NCBI GenBank assembly: GCA_019912425.1
Contig: JAIOIU010000095.1
Span: 1-41,054 of the forward strand
Length of the DNA: 41,054 nucleotides
Direction: 5' to 3'
From: Candidatus Methylomirabilis tolerans
GTDB taxonomy: Bacteria > Methylomirabilota > Methylomirabilia > Methylomirabilales > Methylomirabilaceae
Shown in pieces: positions 15,401 to 22,706 of this stretch. The position numbers and the translations under genes were made by a program. Below the pieces are notes generated by a model, which was not told the origin of the DNA, made no database searches, and saw only the letters and a program-made list of their open reading frames with translations. How positions within the stretch are numbered: position 1 is the first letter of the stretch; the number at the start of each line of letters is the position of its first letter.

Positions 15401-16993
15401 TCAATTGAGCTGTGATACAGTGGCGTCAAGCCTGCTGATGAGGAAGAGGGGGAGCGCGGTAATGGCGATAAGAATCAGCGAGGTCGCCGCGGCCCCGGTG
15501 TTATCGACCTCAATGGAGGCGATCCAGATTCTCACCGGCAGGGTGTCGAATCCGGCTGGGCGGAGCAAGAGCGTGGCCGCCAGCTCCTTCATCGAAGAGA
15601 TGAAGACGAGCATCCATCCAGCTGCAATCCCGGGTCGGATGAGGGGGACGGTGACCTCTCGAAGCGCCTGCCAGGTGGACCGGCCAAGACTACGGGCCGC
15701 CTCCTCCAGATTCGGATTGACCTGGGCCAGCGCGGCCGTACTCCCCTGGACCGCCTGCGGGAGAAACCGCAGGAGGTAGCCGAGGATCACCATGGCGGCC
15801 GTCCCATAGATCCATGGCAGGTAGGCATTGTACAGGAGGATCAGGCTCAGTCCGAGGACGGTGCCGGGAACGGCATACCCGAGTTGGGTCGTGGACGTCA
15901 GGAGCAATCCCACCGGTCCCTTTCGGCGCTGGGCAAGATAGGCGGCAAAGAGTCCAAGTCCCGATGCCGCTGTAGCCGCCACGGCTGCCGTCCACAGGCT
16001 GTTCCACAGATAACGGTGGCCGCTGACGAGCGTGTACAGGAGGCTCAACGGCGAGCCGGTTTGGTAAAGCAGGAGCGCAACCGGCAGAAAGACCGAGCCG
16101 CTGAGGACGAGGTACGAGCAACAGAGGGCCGGCACTTTCCACCGTCCAAGAGGATAGATGGTGGCCGGCCTGGCGCCGCTTCGCCGCTGGACGAAGCTGC
16201 GACGCCCCAGGCTTTTCCGCTGAGCGATCAGTACCGCGGCCGTGAGGAGGATCAGGATGGCGGACAGGATCGCCGCGCTCCGCTGATCAAAACGGGTATT
16301 CAACTGATGGAAGATCTCAGTGGTAAAGGTGTTGACCCGGAGGAGCGAGACGGCACCGAAGTCCGAGAGGGCGTAGAGGAAAACCAGCAGCGCCCCGGCC
16401 AGGAGGCTGGGACGCAGCAGGGGGAACGTCACCCGAAGGAAGATGCCAACCGGCCCCAGACCTGCGGCCTTGGCCGCTTCTTCGAGCGCCGGATCGCTTC
16501 CTTTCAGGGCGCTCCCGACAATGAGGAGGATGTACGGATAGGTAAACAGGCCGAGCACCAACGCCCCGCCCCACAGGCCATAGACGTTGACGATCGGTCC
16601 GTCGGCGCCCATGGCCCGGTACGTTGTGTTGACCCAGCCGACGGGACCGAGCAGCGTGATGTACGTGAACGCGCCGATGTATGGGGGGATCGCCAGCGGC
16701 AGGACTCCCATGGTCTGGAGGATACGCCGTCCCGGGAGGTCCGTACGGGTAAGGATCCAGGCCGGCGGCAGTCCGAGGATCATAGCCCACAGCGTGGCGA
16801 GGGTGGCGAGCAGCATGGTCTGCGCGATCAGCGAGAGCATGGAGCTGTTCGCGAGGATCGCAAACGCCTTCGGCCCTCCAGCCAAGGCAGAGGTAAGGAG
16901 ATTCGCTAAAGGAGAGGCCGTCAGAAGGATAATCAGGGCTGTTCCGAGAGCGGCTGGGAGCCCCAGCCCTACTGTTTGCGACCGCCACAGCAT
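15401..16993 (-). CDS. fbpB: Fe(III) ABC transporter permease (two fused permease domains)
   Basis: A protein of about 530 residues with roughly twelve membrane helices in two homologous halves, the FbpB/SfuB arrangement. EAA-type loops that contact the ATPase are visible in each half: LEEAAKAAGLGPVGIFLRVTFPLLRPSL and LEEAARSLGRSTWQALREVTVPLIRPGI. The frame is open to 17038, but the ATG at 16993 has GGAGG about eight bases upstream, while 17038 has no clear ribosome site. The stop overlaps the ATPase gene, so the subunits are coupled. Confidence 0.92.
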   Translation of the reverse strand: MLWRSQTVGLGLPAALGTALIILLTASPLANLLTSALAGGPKAFAILANSSMLSLIAQTMLLATLATLWAMILGLPPAWILTRTDLPGRRILQTMGVLPLAIPPYIGAFTYITLLGPVGWVNTTYRAMGADGPIVNVYGLWGGALVLGLFTYPYILLIVGSALKGSDPALEEAAKAAGLGPVGIFLRVTFPLLRPSLLAGALLVFLYALSDFGAVSLLRVNTFTTEIFHQLNTRFDQRSAAILSAILILLTAAVLIAQRKSLGRRSFVQRRSGARPATIYPLGRWKVPALCCSYLVLSGSVFLPVALLLYQTGSPLSLLYTLVSGHRYLWNSLWTAAVAATAASGLGLFAAYLAQRRKGPVGLLLTSTTQLGYAVPGTVLGLSLILLYNAYLPWIYGTAAMVILGYLLRFLPQAVQGSTAALAQVNPNLEEAARSLGRSTWQALREVTVPLIRPGIAAGWMLVFISSMKELAATLLLRPAGFDTLPVRIWIASIEVDNTGAAATSLILIAITALPLFLISRLDATVSQLN

Positions 16994-17077
16994 CCCCAGT
17001 CCTCCAAGTTCTACGTTTCGCACGCCTCCGCTGGTCATGCTTTGCTCTTTGCTATGTCTTCGGTATTCGGCCGGTCT

Positions 17078-18109
17078 TTACAGACCGGGAAAGAGAGCGA
17101 TAGTCTTATTCTCCAGGTCGGCCAGGCGCTCTTGACTGATCTGGAGCGCTTTGAACCCCGAGAGAGGTCGGACCTGGCCAGGGTCTATCCCGGGGAGGAG
17201 CGGGATCTCAAAGGCATGGTGAACCAGGAGTTCCTGTGACGGTTTACTCAAGAGGAAATTGACGAAGCGCTTGGCCTGATCGAGGTTCTTCGTACCTTTT
17301 ACGATTGCCACAGTATTCGGGTTGACCAGGACACCCATCCCCTTTGGTCCCTGATCCGGGTAGACGACCCCGACCGGCAGCTTGGCTTCAAGAGCCAAGT
17401 GGTAGTTGGGTGAGTTGGTAAGTCCCACGGCAAACTCACCGCTTCCTACGCCGCGCCAGACATCGGAGTTATCCGGCAACACCTTCAGCCCGTTTTCCAG
17501 CAGCTTATCGATGTAGGCCTTGGCCTTCGCCTCGCCCATCGTCTCTACCAGGGCGCTCAGCCAGGCGAGGGTCGTCCGCTCACGCGTGCCGGCGATGGCG
17601 ATCTTCCCCTTCCACCTGGCGTCGGTCAGGTCGAATATCGAGTTCGGGATATCGCCGCCCCTCACAAGGTCCTTATTGTAAATGATGACTCTGGCGCGCC
17701 CGGAGATGCCGGTCCAGAGCCCACTGGAGCTCTTGTATTCTGTTGCCATCGCGCGGACCGCAGCAGAGACGTACGACTCCAGAAGCCCTTCCCTCGCAAG
17801 AATCTCATCGACACCGGCCTCGGTTGCGATAAAGATATCGGCCCTCGGCCGCTGCCGTTCCTGGAGGATCTCGTTCGCAAGGCCGGAGGTCTTACCGACC
17901 TTCAGCGCAACCTTGATACCGGTTTGTCGCTCAAAGAGCTCTACAACCGGCTTGATCGCACTCTCTTTTCGACCGGAGTAGATAACCAGCTCAGAGGCCG
18001 ATGCGGTCGCATTCAAACAGAAGGGTAAGACTGCGGAAAGCAGAAGGCTCCAAAGGAGCAGGATTCGTCTCGTGAAACGGGTCCGTGTCGGCTTTTCCGG
18101 GCTTATCAT
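17078..18109 (-). CDS. fbpA: Fe(III) ABC transporter substrate-binding protein
   Basis: A 343-residue periplasmic binding protein with a signal peptide (about 1-40, hydrophobic core LLLWSLLLSAVLPFCL). The mature part has the FbpA/FutA hallmarks: LVIYSGRKESAIKPVVELFE, VGKTSGLANEI, RADIFIATEAGVDEI and a GLTNSPNYHL hinge region. The missing His in the SGRKE segment and the Tyr positions resemble FutA-type ferric binders. The start has GGAGG five bases upstream. A Fur-box-like site lies 42-60 bases upstream, consistent with iron repression. Confidence 0.9.
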   Translation of the reverse strand: MISPEKPTRTRFTRRILLLWSLLLSAVLPFCLNATASASELVIYSGRKESAIKPVVELFERQTGIKVALKVGKTSGLANEILQERQRPRADIFIATEAGVDEILAREGLLESYVSAAVRAMATEYKSSSGLWTGISGRARVIIYNKDLVRGGDIPNSIFDLTDARWKGKIAIAGTRERTTLAWLSALVETMGEAKAKAYIDKLLENGLKVLPDNSDVWRGVGSGEFAVGLTNSPNYHLALEAKLPVGVVYPDQGPKGMGVLVNPNTVAIVKGTKNLDQAKRFVNFLLSKPSQELLVHHAFEIPLLPGIDPGQVRPLSGFKALQISQERLADLENKTIALFPGL

Positions 18110-18150
18110 TTATACCTCCGTCCAGAACCTTGAGAACGGTGAACGCAATA

Positions 18151-18169
18151 GAATGTCATTTTCAATACC
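18151..18169 (-). promoter_or_regulatory. Weak Fur-box-like site upstream of the iron-binding protein gene
   Basis: Read on the minus strand, this 19-mer matches the classical Fur consensus at 12 of 19 positions by my count (GGTATTGAAAATGACATTC). It lies in the 94-base gap between fur and the transporter. It is much weaker than the box before fur, so Fur control of the transporter is plausible but not certain. Confidence 0.4.
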
Positions 18170-18203
18170 AAGCCACACGAACAATTGATTTTTCCAAAGC
18201 GCC

Positions 18204-18677
18204 TCAGTGAGTCCCGGTCGCAGAAACCTTGCCGAGGTCTCTGCTGATGTTTTCGCTGCAGTCGCGGCAGAGACCGTACAGTTCCAGTTTGTGATACTGA
18301 ATGGAAAAACCCAATCGACGGACGACCTGTTCCTGCAACGCCTCGATCTCGATATTTGCGAACTCGGTGATCCTGCCGCACTCGGTGCAGATGATGTGAT
18401 CGTGGTGGCGCTCACTGGAGGCATGTTCGAACAGGGCGCGCCCATCACCAAACTGTCGCTCGTGAGCGAGCCCGGCGTTCTTCAGGAGCTTCAGGGTCCG
18501 ATAGACGGTGACGAGCCCGATTCGCGGGTACCGACCCCCCACCCGACGGTAGAGGCCCTCGGCGCTGACGTGCGTCGTGGTAGTGAAGAAGGCCCGCGCG
18601 ATCAACTCGCGTTGGCGGGTTGCCTTCAGCCCGGCTCGACTCAGGTACTGCTTGAATTGGAGAAGTTTATCCTGCAT
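18204..18677 (-). CDS. fur: Fur family ferric uptake regulator
   Basis: A 157-residue metal-dependent repressor. The winged helix spans about 1-80 (LKATRQRELIARAF, RIGLVTVYRTLKLLKNAGL), the metal-sensing segment is HHDHIICTECGRITEF, and a second CxxC (GLCRDC) gives the structural zinc site. The frame is open to a TTG at 18713, but the ATG at 18677 is the correct start. A perfectly spaced promoter and a Fur box lie immediately upstream and would otherwise fall inside or at the start of the coding region. No good Shine-Dalgarno sequence is visible, so expression may be low. It is adjacent to the Fe(III) transporter it probably controls. Confidence 0.92.
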   Translation of the reverse strand: MQDKLLQFKQYLSRAGLKATRQRELIARAFFTTTTHVSAEGLYRRVGGRYPRIGLVTVYRTLKLLKNAGLAHERQFGDGRALFEHASSERHHDHIICTECGRITEFANIEIEALQEQVVRRLGFSIQYHKLELYGLCRDCSENISRDLGKVSATGTH

Positions 18678-18689
18678 AGTAAAGAAATC

Positions 18690-18708
18690 GAAAACGATTA
18701 TCAATATC
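18690..18708 (-). promoter_or_regulatory. Fur box before fur (autoregulation)
   Basis: On the minus strand GATATTGATAATCGTTTTC matches the E. coli Fur consensus at 16 of 19 positions. It sits between the predicted transcription start (about 18715) and the fur ATG, a position that would block the polymerase. Confidence 0.75.
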
Positions 18709-18721
18709 GACAAACGAGGTC

Positions 18722-18750
18722 AGAATAATCGACGGTCTGGACCGTGTCAA
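18722..18750 (-). promoter_or_regulatory. Sigma-70-type promoter for fur
   Basis: On the minus strand TTGACA (18750-18745) and TATTCT (18727-18722) are separated by 17 bases. The predicted start is near 18715, giving a leader of about 38 bases that contains the Fur box. Confidence 0.7.
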
Positions 18751-18782
18751 GAAAAAAATCAAACGGGGTCCTCCACCCCTCG

Positions 18783-18916
18783 GTCATTGTGAGGGAACGG
18801 TTAAGCCGGAGCCCAGAGCGAAGCGAGGGGGGCCGTGGCAATCTCACAGTAGTATGTGGAGTGATGCTGTTGGGCGGCCAGAACGGTGGGATTGCTTCGC
18901 TGCACTTCGCAATGAC
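18783..18916. repeat. Dispersed repeat with GTCATTG ends
   Basis: A 134-base noncoding element with inverted ends: GTCATTGTGA at the left and TTCGCAATGAC at the right, with internal GCGAAGCGAGG and GGCAATCTCACAG segments. A related copy lies at 27403-27516. Such GTCATTGCGAG...GCAATCTC elements are common multi-copy intergenic repeats in some proteobacterial and related genomes. It fills most of the gap between fur and the GNAT gene. Confidence 0.55.
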
Positions 18917-18977
18917 GAGCCGATGGTGATAGTCTGGAGTTGCGGGCTTTCATGCCCATTAGCGTGCTGATCAGGCA

Positions 18978-19757
18978 TTACGCTGTAGCGACGTATTCAA
19001 CCCGTTCTGCCGCGCGTCTGAACCCGACGCGCGCGTACACGCGCTCCGCCTCCGGCGTGGCCACTTCGAGCGCGACGAATGCGGCGCCTTCGTCGCGGGC
19101 ACACCGCGCCGCATACGCGGTGAGCAGGCCGGCCAAGCCGCGCCCGCGGAACTCTGGAGCGGTAGCCATCCCGGTGATATGCCCCACGCCGACGGCCGTA
19201 TGCAGGTGTACCGCTGCGGCAAGCTGTCCATCCACCCAGACGCCGAGCTGGCGCATGCCAGCCGCACGCATGCGCGTCACCAGCCGGGCACGTAACGTTG
19301 GCTCCTGCCATGCCGACTCGCCCGAGCCGAAGCTGACGCTTAGAATGCGCCCGGCGGCCGGCATATCTTCAGGTCCTGTCTGACCCAGGCGTACATCTGC
19401 CGGCACCGGCGGATCGCCAGGCTCATGCTGAAACATCACGTACTTGTGGGACTTGAGCGCGCAGTCCGCCGACTGCAATGCCTTGATCAGCCCCTCGGGC
19501 GCCGTTTCAAGCGTGAAATTGAAGTGCGGACTGTGGCCCCGCGCACGGTAGTGCGCCATGACCTCATCGATGCGCTCACGACTTGGCATCGCGCTCCACG
19601 GTACGATGTCGGCATAGTTGTAGGAGGACACGGTGATCTCGTCGTTAACGAACAGCACGAATGGGTGCGCGATCGCCACCAGGCACCCCATGGAGTGGTT
19701 GCGCTCGACGAGGTAGGTTTCGTAGGAATCCAGGCTATTGCGAAGTGATGTGTCCAT
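18978..19757 (-). CDS. GNAT family N-acetyltransferase
   Basis: A protein of about 259 residues with a C-terminal GNAT domain. The strand-loop-helix that binds acetyl-CoA is GHITGMATAPEFRGRGLAGLLTAYAAR (motif RGRGLA), and the closing segment is ERVYARVGFRRAAERVEY. The N-terminal half is a divergent domain, so this belongs to the two-domain type. The acceptor is unknown. The frame is open to GTG 19763, but ATG 19757 is preferred with AAGG about five bases upstream. It lies 23 bases downstream of the hydrolase gene on the same strand. Confidence 0.82.
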   Translation of the reverse strand: MDTSLRNSLDSYETYLVERNHSMGCLVAIAHPFVLFVNDEITVSSYNYADIVPWSAMPSRERIDEVMAHYRARGHSPHFNFTLETAPEGLIKALQSADCALKSHKYVMFQHEPGDPPVPADVRLGQTGPEDMPAAGRILSVSFGSGESAWQEPTLRARLVTRMRAAGMRQLGVWVDGQLAAAVHLHTAVGVGHITGMATAPEFRGRGLAGLLTAYAARCARDEGAAFVALEVATPEAERVYARVGFRRAAERVEYVATA

Positions 19758-19780
19758 AAACACCTTGTCGTGAGTGAGGC

Positions 19781-20668
19781 TCAGGGTTCTTTGAGGAATG
19801 ACAGGACGAGCTGATTAAACTCCTCGGCGTGGGTAAGGATCAATGCGTGACCGCCACCCTGGATCACTGCCAGCCTGGCGCCTGGGATTTGCTGGTGGAG
19901 CGTCCTGGCAAAACGCATTGGGGTCATGATATCTTCATCGCCGGCCACAATCAGCGTCGGCGCCGCAATCCGGCTCAAGCGATCTTCAGCGAAGTGACTC
20001 ATCGCGGCCTCGACTTGGTGGGCGTAAACGTCGGCTGGGATAAAATATGGATCCTCCAGAAACCGGGTGATAGCCAACTCCACCAATCCCGGAATACGAT
20101 AGTTCTGGTACGTGAAGACCCATGGGCTGGTCGCGCGAGCATACTCTTCCCGGCTGAAGCGGGCCCGCATCAAAACGAACGAGTTCAGCACGTCAGCGCC
20201 GCGTCGATCGGAAGAGGTGTAGGTCGAGACAAGAACCAGTCGTTTGATCCTGGTAGGATGGGCGATCGCCAACTCCTGGGCGATCGCTCCACCCATAGAA
20301 AGACCCACGACGTGGGCCTTGTCAATGGCGAGCGCGTCCATCAGGCGGAGGGCATCATCGGCCATGGTCTTTATAGTGTAGGAACTGGGTGTGCGGTCAC
20401 TTTGGCCGGTGTCGCGGTTATCGAAGGCCAGGCAGCGAAAGTGCTGAGTGAACAGCGGCATCTGCAGCGTCCAGACCCGGTGGTCGATGCCGAGCCCGTG
20501 GATCCAGACGACCGGCTCGCAGTGGCCGCCTTCCTGGTAAAAGAGTTCGATCTGACCGACCCGGACCTTTGGCATAAGGCGATTGTAAGGAGCCGGGTCA
20601 TGGATGTCAATCAATCTGGAGAGTTCCTCATGCAGCTTGGCTTCTGTGCCGAGGGATGTGAGCGACAT
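19781..20668 (-). CDS. Alpha/beta hydrolase (3-oxoadipate enol-lactonase-like)
   Basis: A protein of up to 295 residues. The alpha/beta hydrolase fold shows the oxyanion segment WIHGLGIDHRVW, the nucleophile elbow GLSMGGAIAQ (Ser), the acid in VAGDEDIMTP (Asp) and the catalytic His in GGGHALILTH. The sequence is closest in style to PcaD and related C-C or ester hydrolases. No pathway neighbours support beta-ketoadipate metabolism, so the substrate is open. The start is uncertain: ATG 20668 gives a 31-residue extension, while ATG 20575 (MPKVRVGQIELFY) matches where such enzymes usually begin; neither has a clear ribosome site. Confidence 0.82.
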   Translation of the reverse strand: MSLTSLGTEAKLHEELSRLIDIHDPAPYNRLMPKVRVGQIELFYQEGGHCEPVVWIHGLGIDHRVWTLQMPLFTQHFRCLAFDNRDTGQSDRTPSSYTIKTMADDALRLMDALAIDKAHVVGLSMGGAIAQELAIAHPTRIKRLVLVSTYTSSDRRGADVLNSFVLMRARFSREEYARATSPWVFTYQNYRIPGLVELAITRFLEDPYFIPADVYAHQVEAAMSHFAEDRLSRIAAPTLIVAGDEDIMTPMRFARTLHQQIPGARLAVIQGGGHALILTHAEEFNQLVLSFLKEP

Positions 20669-20771
20669 TGCTTTGCCGTCGGATGCTAGTGTTCGCTACG
20701 GCCTTGAGAAGCGGTAACAACTTGTGGCGGCGGGCATCAATGTGGCATCTGTCCCGAGTATCATTTTTGTC

Positions 20772-20800
20772 TTGACAATGGGGTCTGCCTCGGTTAAATT
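20772..20800 (+). promoter_or_regulatory. Sigma-70-type promoter for a small membrane peptide
   Basis: TTGACA (20772-20777), a 17-base spacer, then TAAATT (20795-20800). The only gene it could drive is the 29-residue peptide at 20913, leaving a leader of about 105 bases in which CCAGC and GCTGG could pair. Confidence 0.6.
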
Positions 20801-20912
20801 CCCCGGTGAAGTCGGCCAGCTAGGGAGTCGGGATGGCTGGTGGCTTTCGTTCAAGAACGTGTTGGATGATCGGGACTAATCGTTAACGAGTTCAATTAAG
20901 GGAGGGGTGTCA

Positions 20913-21002
20913 GTGGATCGCGGCGATACAATACTGTTGTGGCTTGCGGCTGGTGGCCTATTGCTTTTTGTGACGGTTGCCATGGTGATTTCGTTCATGT
21001 AA
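20913..21002 (+). CDS. 29-residue single-helix membrane peptide
   Basis: GTG start preceded by GGGAGGGG five bases upstream. The product begins VDRGDT and continues as one hydrophobic helix (ILLWLAAGGLLLFVTVAMVI), ending SFM before TAA. It has its own near-consensus promoter. Size and layout resemble small accessory peptides of membrane complexes (CydX, CcoQ-like), but there is no sequence match I can claim. It stands alone between the hydrolase and the structured noncoding stretch. Confidence 0.5.
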   Translation: MDRGDTILLWLAAGGLLLFVTVAMVISFM

Positions 21003-21198
21003 TGATCCCAGTTGATGTGGTTTCGGGACTATGCGAACACATTCAATCAGTGCAAGGTGCTCATCAGTAAGTTGAAAGTTTGGAAGTGCGTTTCAAATCA
21101 CTTGCTACGCCTGTAAATCTCTCTTGGAATTGCTGAGGGAAGTTCGCAGGGTTGTGGTGAGCCTTCCGATTCCGAACAATCGCCCCATTCCTCGATAG

Positions 21199-21272
21199 GC
21201 TAAGGGTGTCGCAGCTTGGCGTAAGACGGAGTGTCTCTCCGGCTTGATGTAACGCCAGCTCGACCCCTTAGC
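21199..21272. ncRNA. Long imperfect hairpin with one-sided single-base bulges
   Basis: The left arm 21199-21222 pairs with 21252-21272 in four perfect blocks of 8, 4, 4 and 5 pairs, interrupted only by single extra bases on the left arm (21207, 21212, 21217). The apical region forms a further hairpin (CGGAG 21227-21231 with CTCCG 21237-21241). Such regularity implies selection for structure, either as RNA or as folded single-strand DNA. The 567-base stretch 21003-21569 has no convincing gene. Confidence 0.45.
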
Positions 21273-21334
21273 AGTTATTTACAGCCATCGCTCAGACTAC
21301 GGGTCCGGTTGTGGGTACTCTCACCCCATTAGCG

Positions 21335-21394
21335 GTTGCGCACCTATCGGGCTACTGCCGGAGGCTTAGCATGAGAGTTCCTGTGGTGCGCAAC
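21335..21394. repeat. Perfect 10-bp inverted repeat in the noncoding stretch
   Basis: GTTGCGCACC (21335-21344) and GGTGCGCAAC (21385-21394) are exact reverse complements separated by 40 bases. A third small hairpin (GTGCC/GGCAC, 21443-21457) follows. Together with the long hairpin at 21199 they form a structured noncoding locus. Confidence 0.4.
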
Positions 21395-21569
21395 TATCCT
21401 GAGTATAACTGCAGTGGGGTTTTCGCCTCCTGACTTCCAGCAGTGCCATTCGAGGCACGGTTTCTGAGAAAGCCTCCTTTTGGCGCAATCGCCGGACGTC
21501 CCGTTTCCAGGAAAATCGCTTCTACCGCCATTGCGCCGTGACGACCGCGATAGGGAATGGTGCGAGGCC

Positions 21570-22040
21570 TCACTCCCGGCTTCGGACAACGAGGACGGGG
21601 CGATCGGCTAATCGCAATACACCCTCTGCTACTGAGCCTAGCAGCATGTGCTTCATCCCGGAATAGCCGTGGGATGTCATCACAATGAGGTCTGCCTTCT
21701 GGGTTATGGCCTCCTGACAGATCATCTCATGGACCGGTGCAGGGGTATCCACCACACGCACCTCCGTTGTCACCTTCCCCTCTACGCGCGCCTCTTCAGG
21801 TATAAGTGCTTCCAGTGAGGAGAACAAGGTTTCCCGGAGTTGTGTTCGCTGTTCGGCAAGCGTCTTGCCGGGCGTGGGCTGAGCATAGAGTGGGTCCGGC
21901 ATCCCATCCGTATTAATCGCATGCCAAAGGATGACGCTGCCGCTTCGTTCTGCTAAAATGGCATAGGCGTGGGGGATGGCGGTGTTTCCAATAGGTGAGA
22001 GATCAGTGACCACCAGCAGTTTTCGATAGGTTGGCATCAT
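21570..22040 (-). CDS. Universal stress protein (UspA family)
   Basis: A 156-residue single USP domain with a Rossmann-like fold. The first strand is YRKLLVVTDLSPIGNTAI, the second is GSVILWHAI, and the ATP-loop motif SHGYSGMKHMLLGS has the G-x9-G-S spacing of ATP-binding members. The C-terminal strand is RPVLVVRS. It is probably a cytosolic stress- or starvation-induced ATP-binding protein. The start is certain: AAGGAGGT lies eight bases before ATG 22040. It is a single gene, divergent from the copper operon. Confidence 0.9.
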   Translation of the reverse strand: MMPTYRKLLVVTDLSPIGNTAIPHAYAILAERSGSVILWHAINTDGMPDPLYAQPTPGKTLAEQRTQLRETLFSSLEALIPEEARVEGKVTTEVRVVDTPAPVHEMICQEAITQKADLIVMTSHGYSGMKHMLLGSVAEGVLRLADRPVLVVRSRE

Positions 22041-22409
22041 GGTATGTTACCTCCTTAGAGTCAAACCGATCATGTTACCATCCGCTTACCGTCATTAGAA
22101 CATTAGAAAAATACCCCCACGACTCTTTCGTGCGATTGTCATGCTTTATTCGAGGAACTATTTAAAACTTAACCCCCCGCGAGCGTCTTGTCAATAGTGG
22201 GTAGAGATTCCATAAAGAAGACGTTGTGTTGTTGAGACTAGCGCGTTGCGCCCTCGGGTGGGTAGTAAAGACGCTGCCTGGATCCTTTGTGCTCTTGACT
22301 CTATCTTGCCTGGAGTCAAGCCAGATGATCGGGCATTGACAAGGTCGTCCCGGGAGATCATGCTCTACTCCAGTAGGGTATATAGCTGACTATCTATCTG
22401 AGGGCAGAG
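22041..22409. other. Divergent intergenic region between usp and the copper operon
   Basis: A 369-base region without a gene. It contains a short hairpin (CACGA/TCGTG near 22117-22131), an A/T-rich block around 22145-22175, and the csoR promoter/operator listed separately at its right end. I see no further structure. Confidence 0.6.
22336..22380 (+). promoter_or_regulatory. Promoter and probable CsoR operator of the copper operon
   Basis: The -35 is TTGACA (22336-22341). After 17 bases comes a weak -10, CATGCT (22359-22364). An imperfect palindrome, TACTCCAGTAGGGTA (22366-22380), immediately follows; its TACYCC/GGGTA ends resemble CsoR-family operators. Repressor bound there would cover the transcription start, and Cu(I) would release it. 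Confidence 0.55.
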
Positions 22410-22688
22410 ATGATCGACGAGGAGACGAAGCAAAAGGCGATGGGCCGCTTGAGCCGGATCGAAGGCCAGGTGCAGGGCGTACAGCGGATGGTGGAAGAGG
22501 GGAAGTGCTGTGTTGATATCCTACTCCAACTCTCTGCTGTCCAGGGCGCATTGGAGCAGGTTCGTAAGATTCTCCTGGGTCGTCATATCGAATCGTGTGT
22601 TGCAGAGGCGATGGCCTCCGGGCGGGCGGAGGATCGTCAGAAGAAGATCGAGGAACTTCTCGATGTCTTCTCGCGCTACGGTCGGTAG
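22410..22688 (+). CDS. csoR: CsoR-type copper-sensing repressor
   Basis: A 92-residue all-helical repressor of the CsoR/RcnR/FrmR family (DUF156). The Cu(I) ligand set is complete with the exact CsoR spacing: C34, H59 and C63 (25 and 4 residues apart, as C36/H61/C65 in M. tuberculosis CsoR). The N-terminal helix RLSRIEGQVQGVQRMVEEG is typical. It is the first gene of the operon that holds copA, consistent with autoregulated derepression by copper. It lies 18 bases before the flavoprotein gene. Confidence 0.92.
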   Translation: MIDEETKQKAMGRLSRIEGQVQGVQRMVEEGKCCVDILLQLSAVQGALEQVRKILLGRHIESCVAEAMASGRAEDRQKKIEELLDVFSRYGR

Positions 22689-22706
22689 AGGTTTGAGGCT
22701 TCTTTG

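Noticed and set aside
18981-19311. Other open frames overlapping the GNAT gene
   Set aside because: They are Arg/Ala-rich shadows; only the 18978-19757 frame has the acetyl-CoA motif.
21199-21272. Integron attC site
   Set aside because: The one-sided extra bases are suggestive, but the RYYYAAC and GTTRRRY core boxes are absent at the arm ends in both orientations, and no integrase is present.
21344-21589. 81-residue open frame on the minus strand downstream of usp
   Set aside because: Ser/Arg-rich with no motif or ribosome site. It overlaps the usp stop and lies in the structured noncoding stretch.
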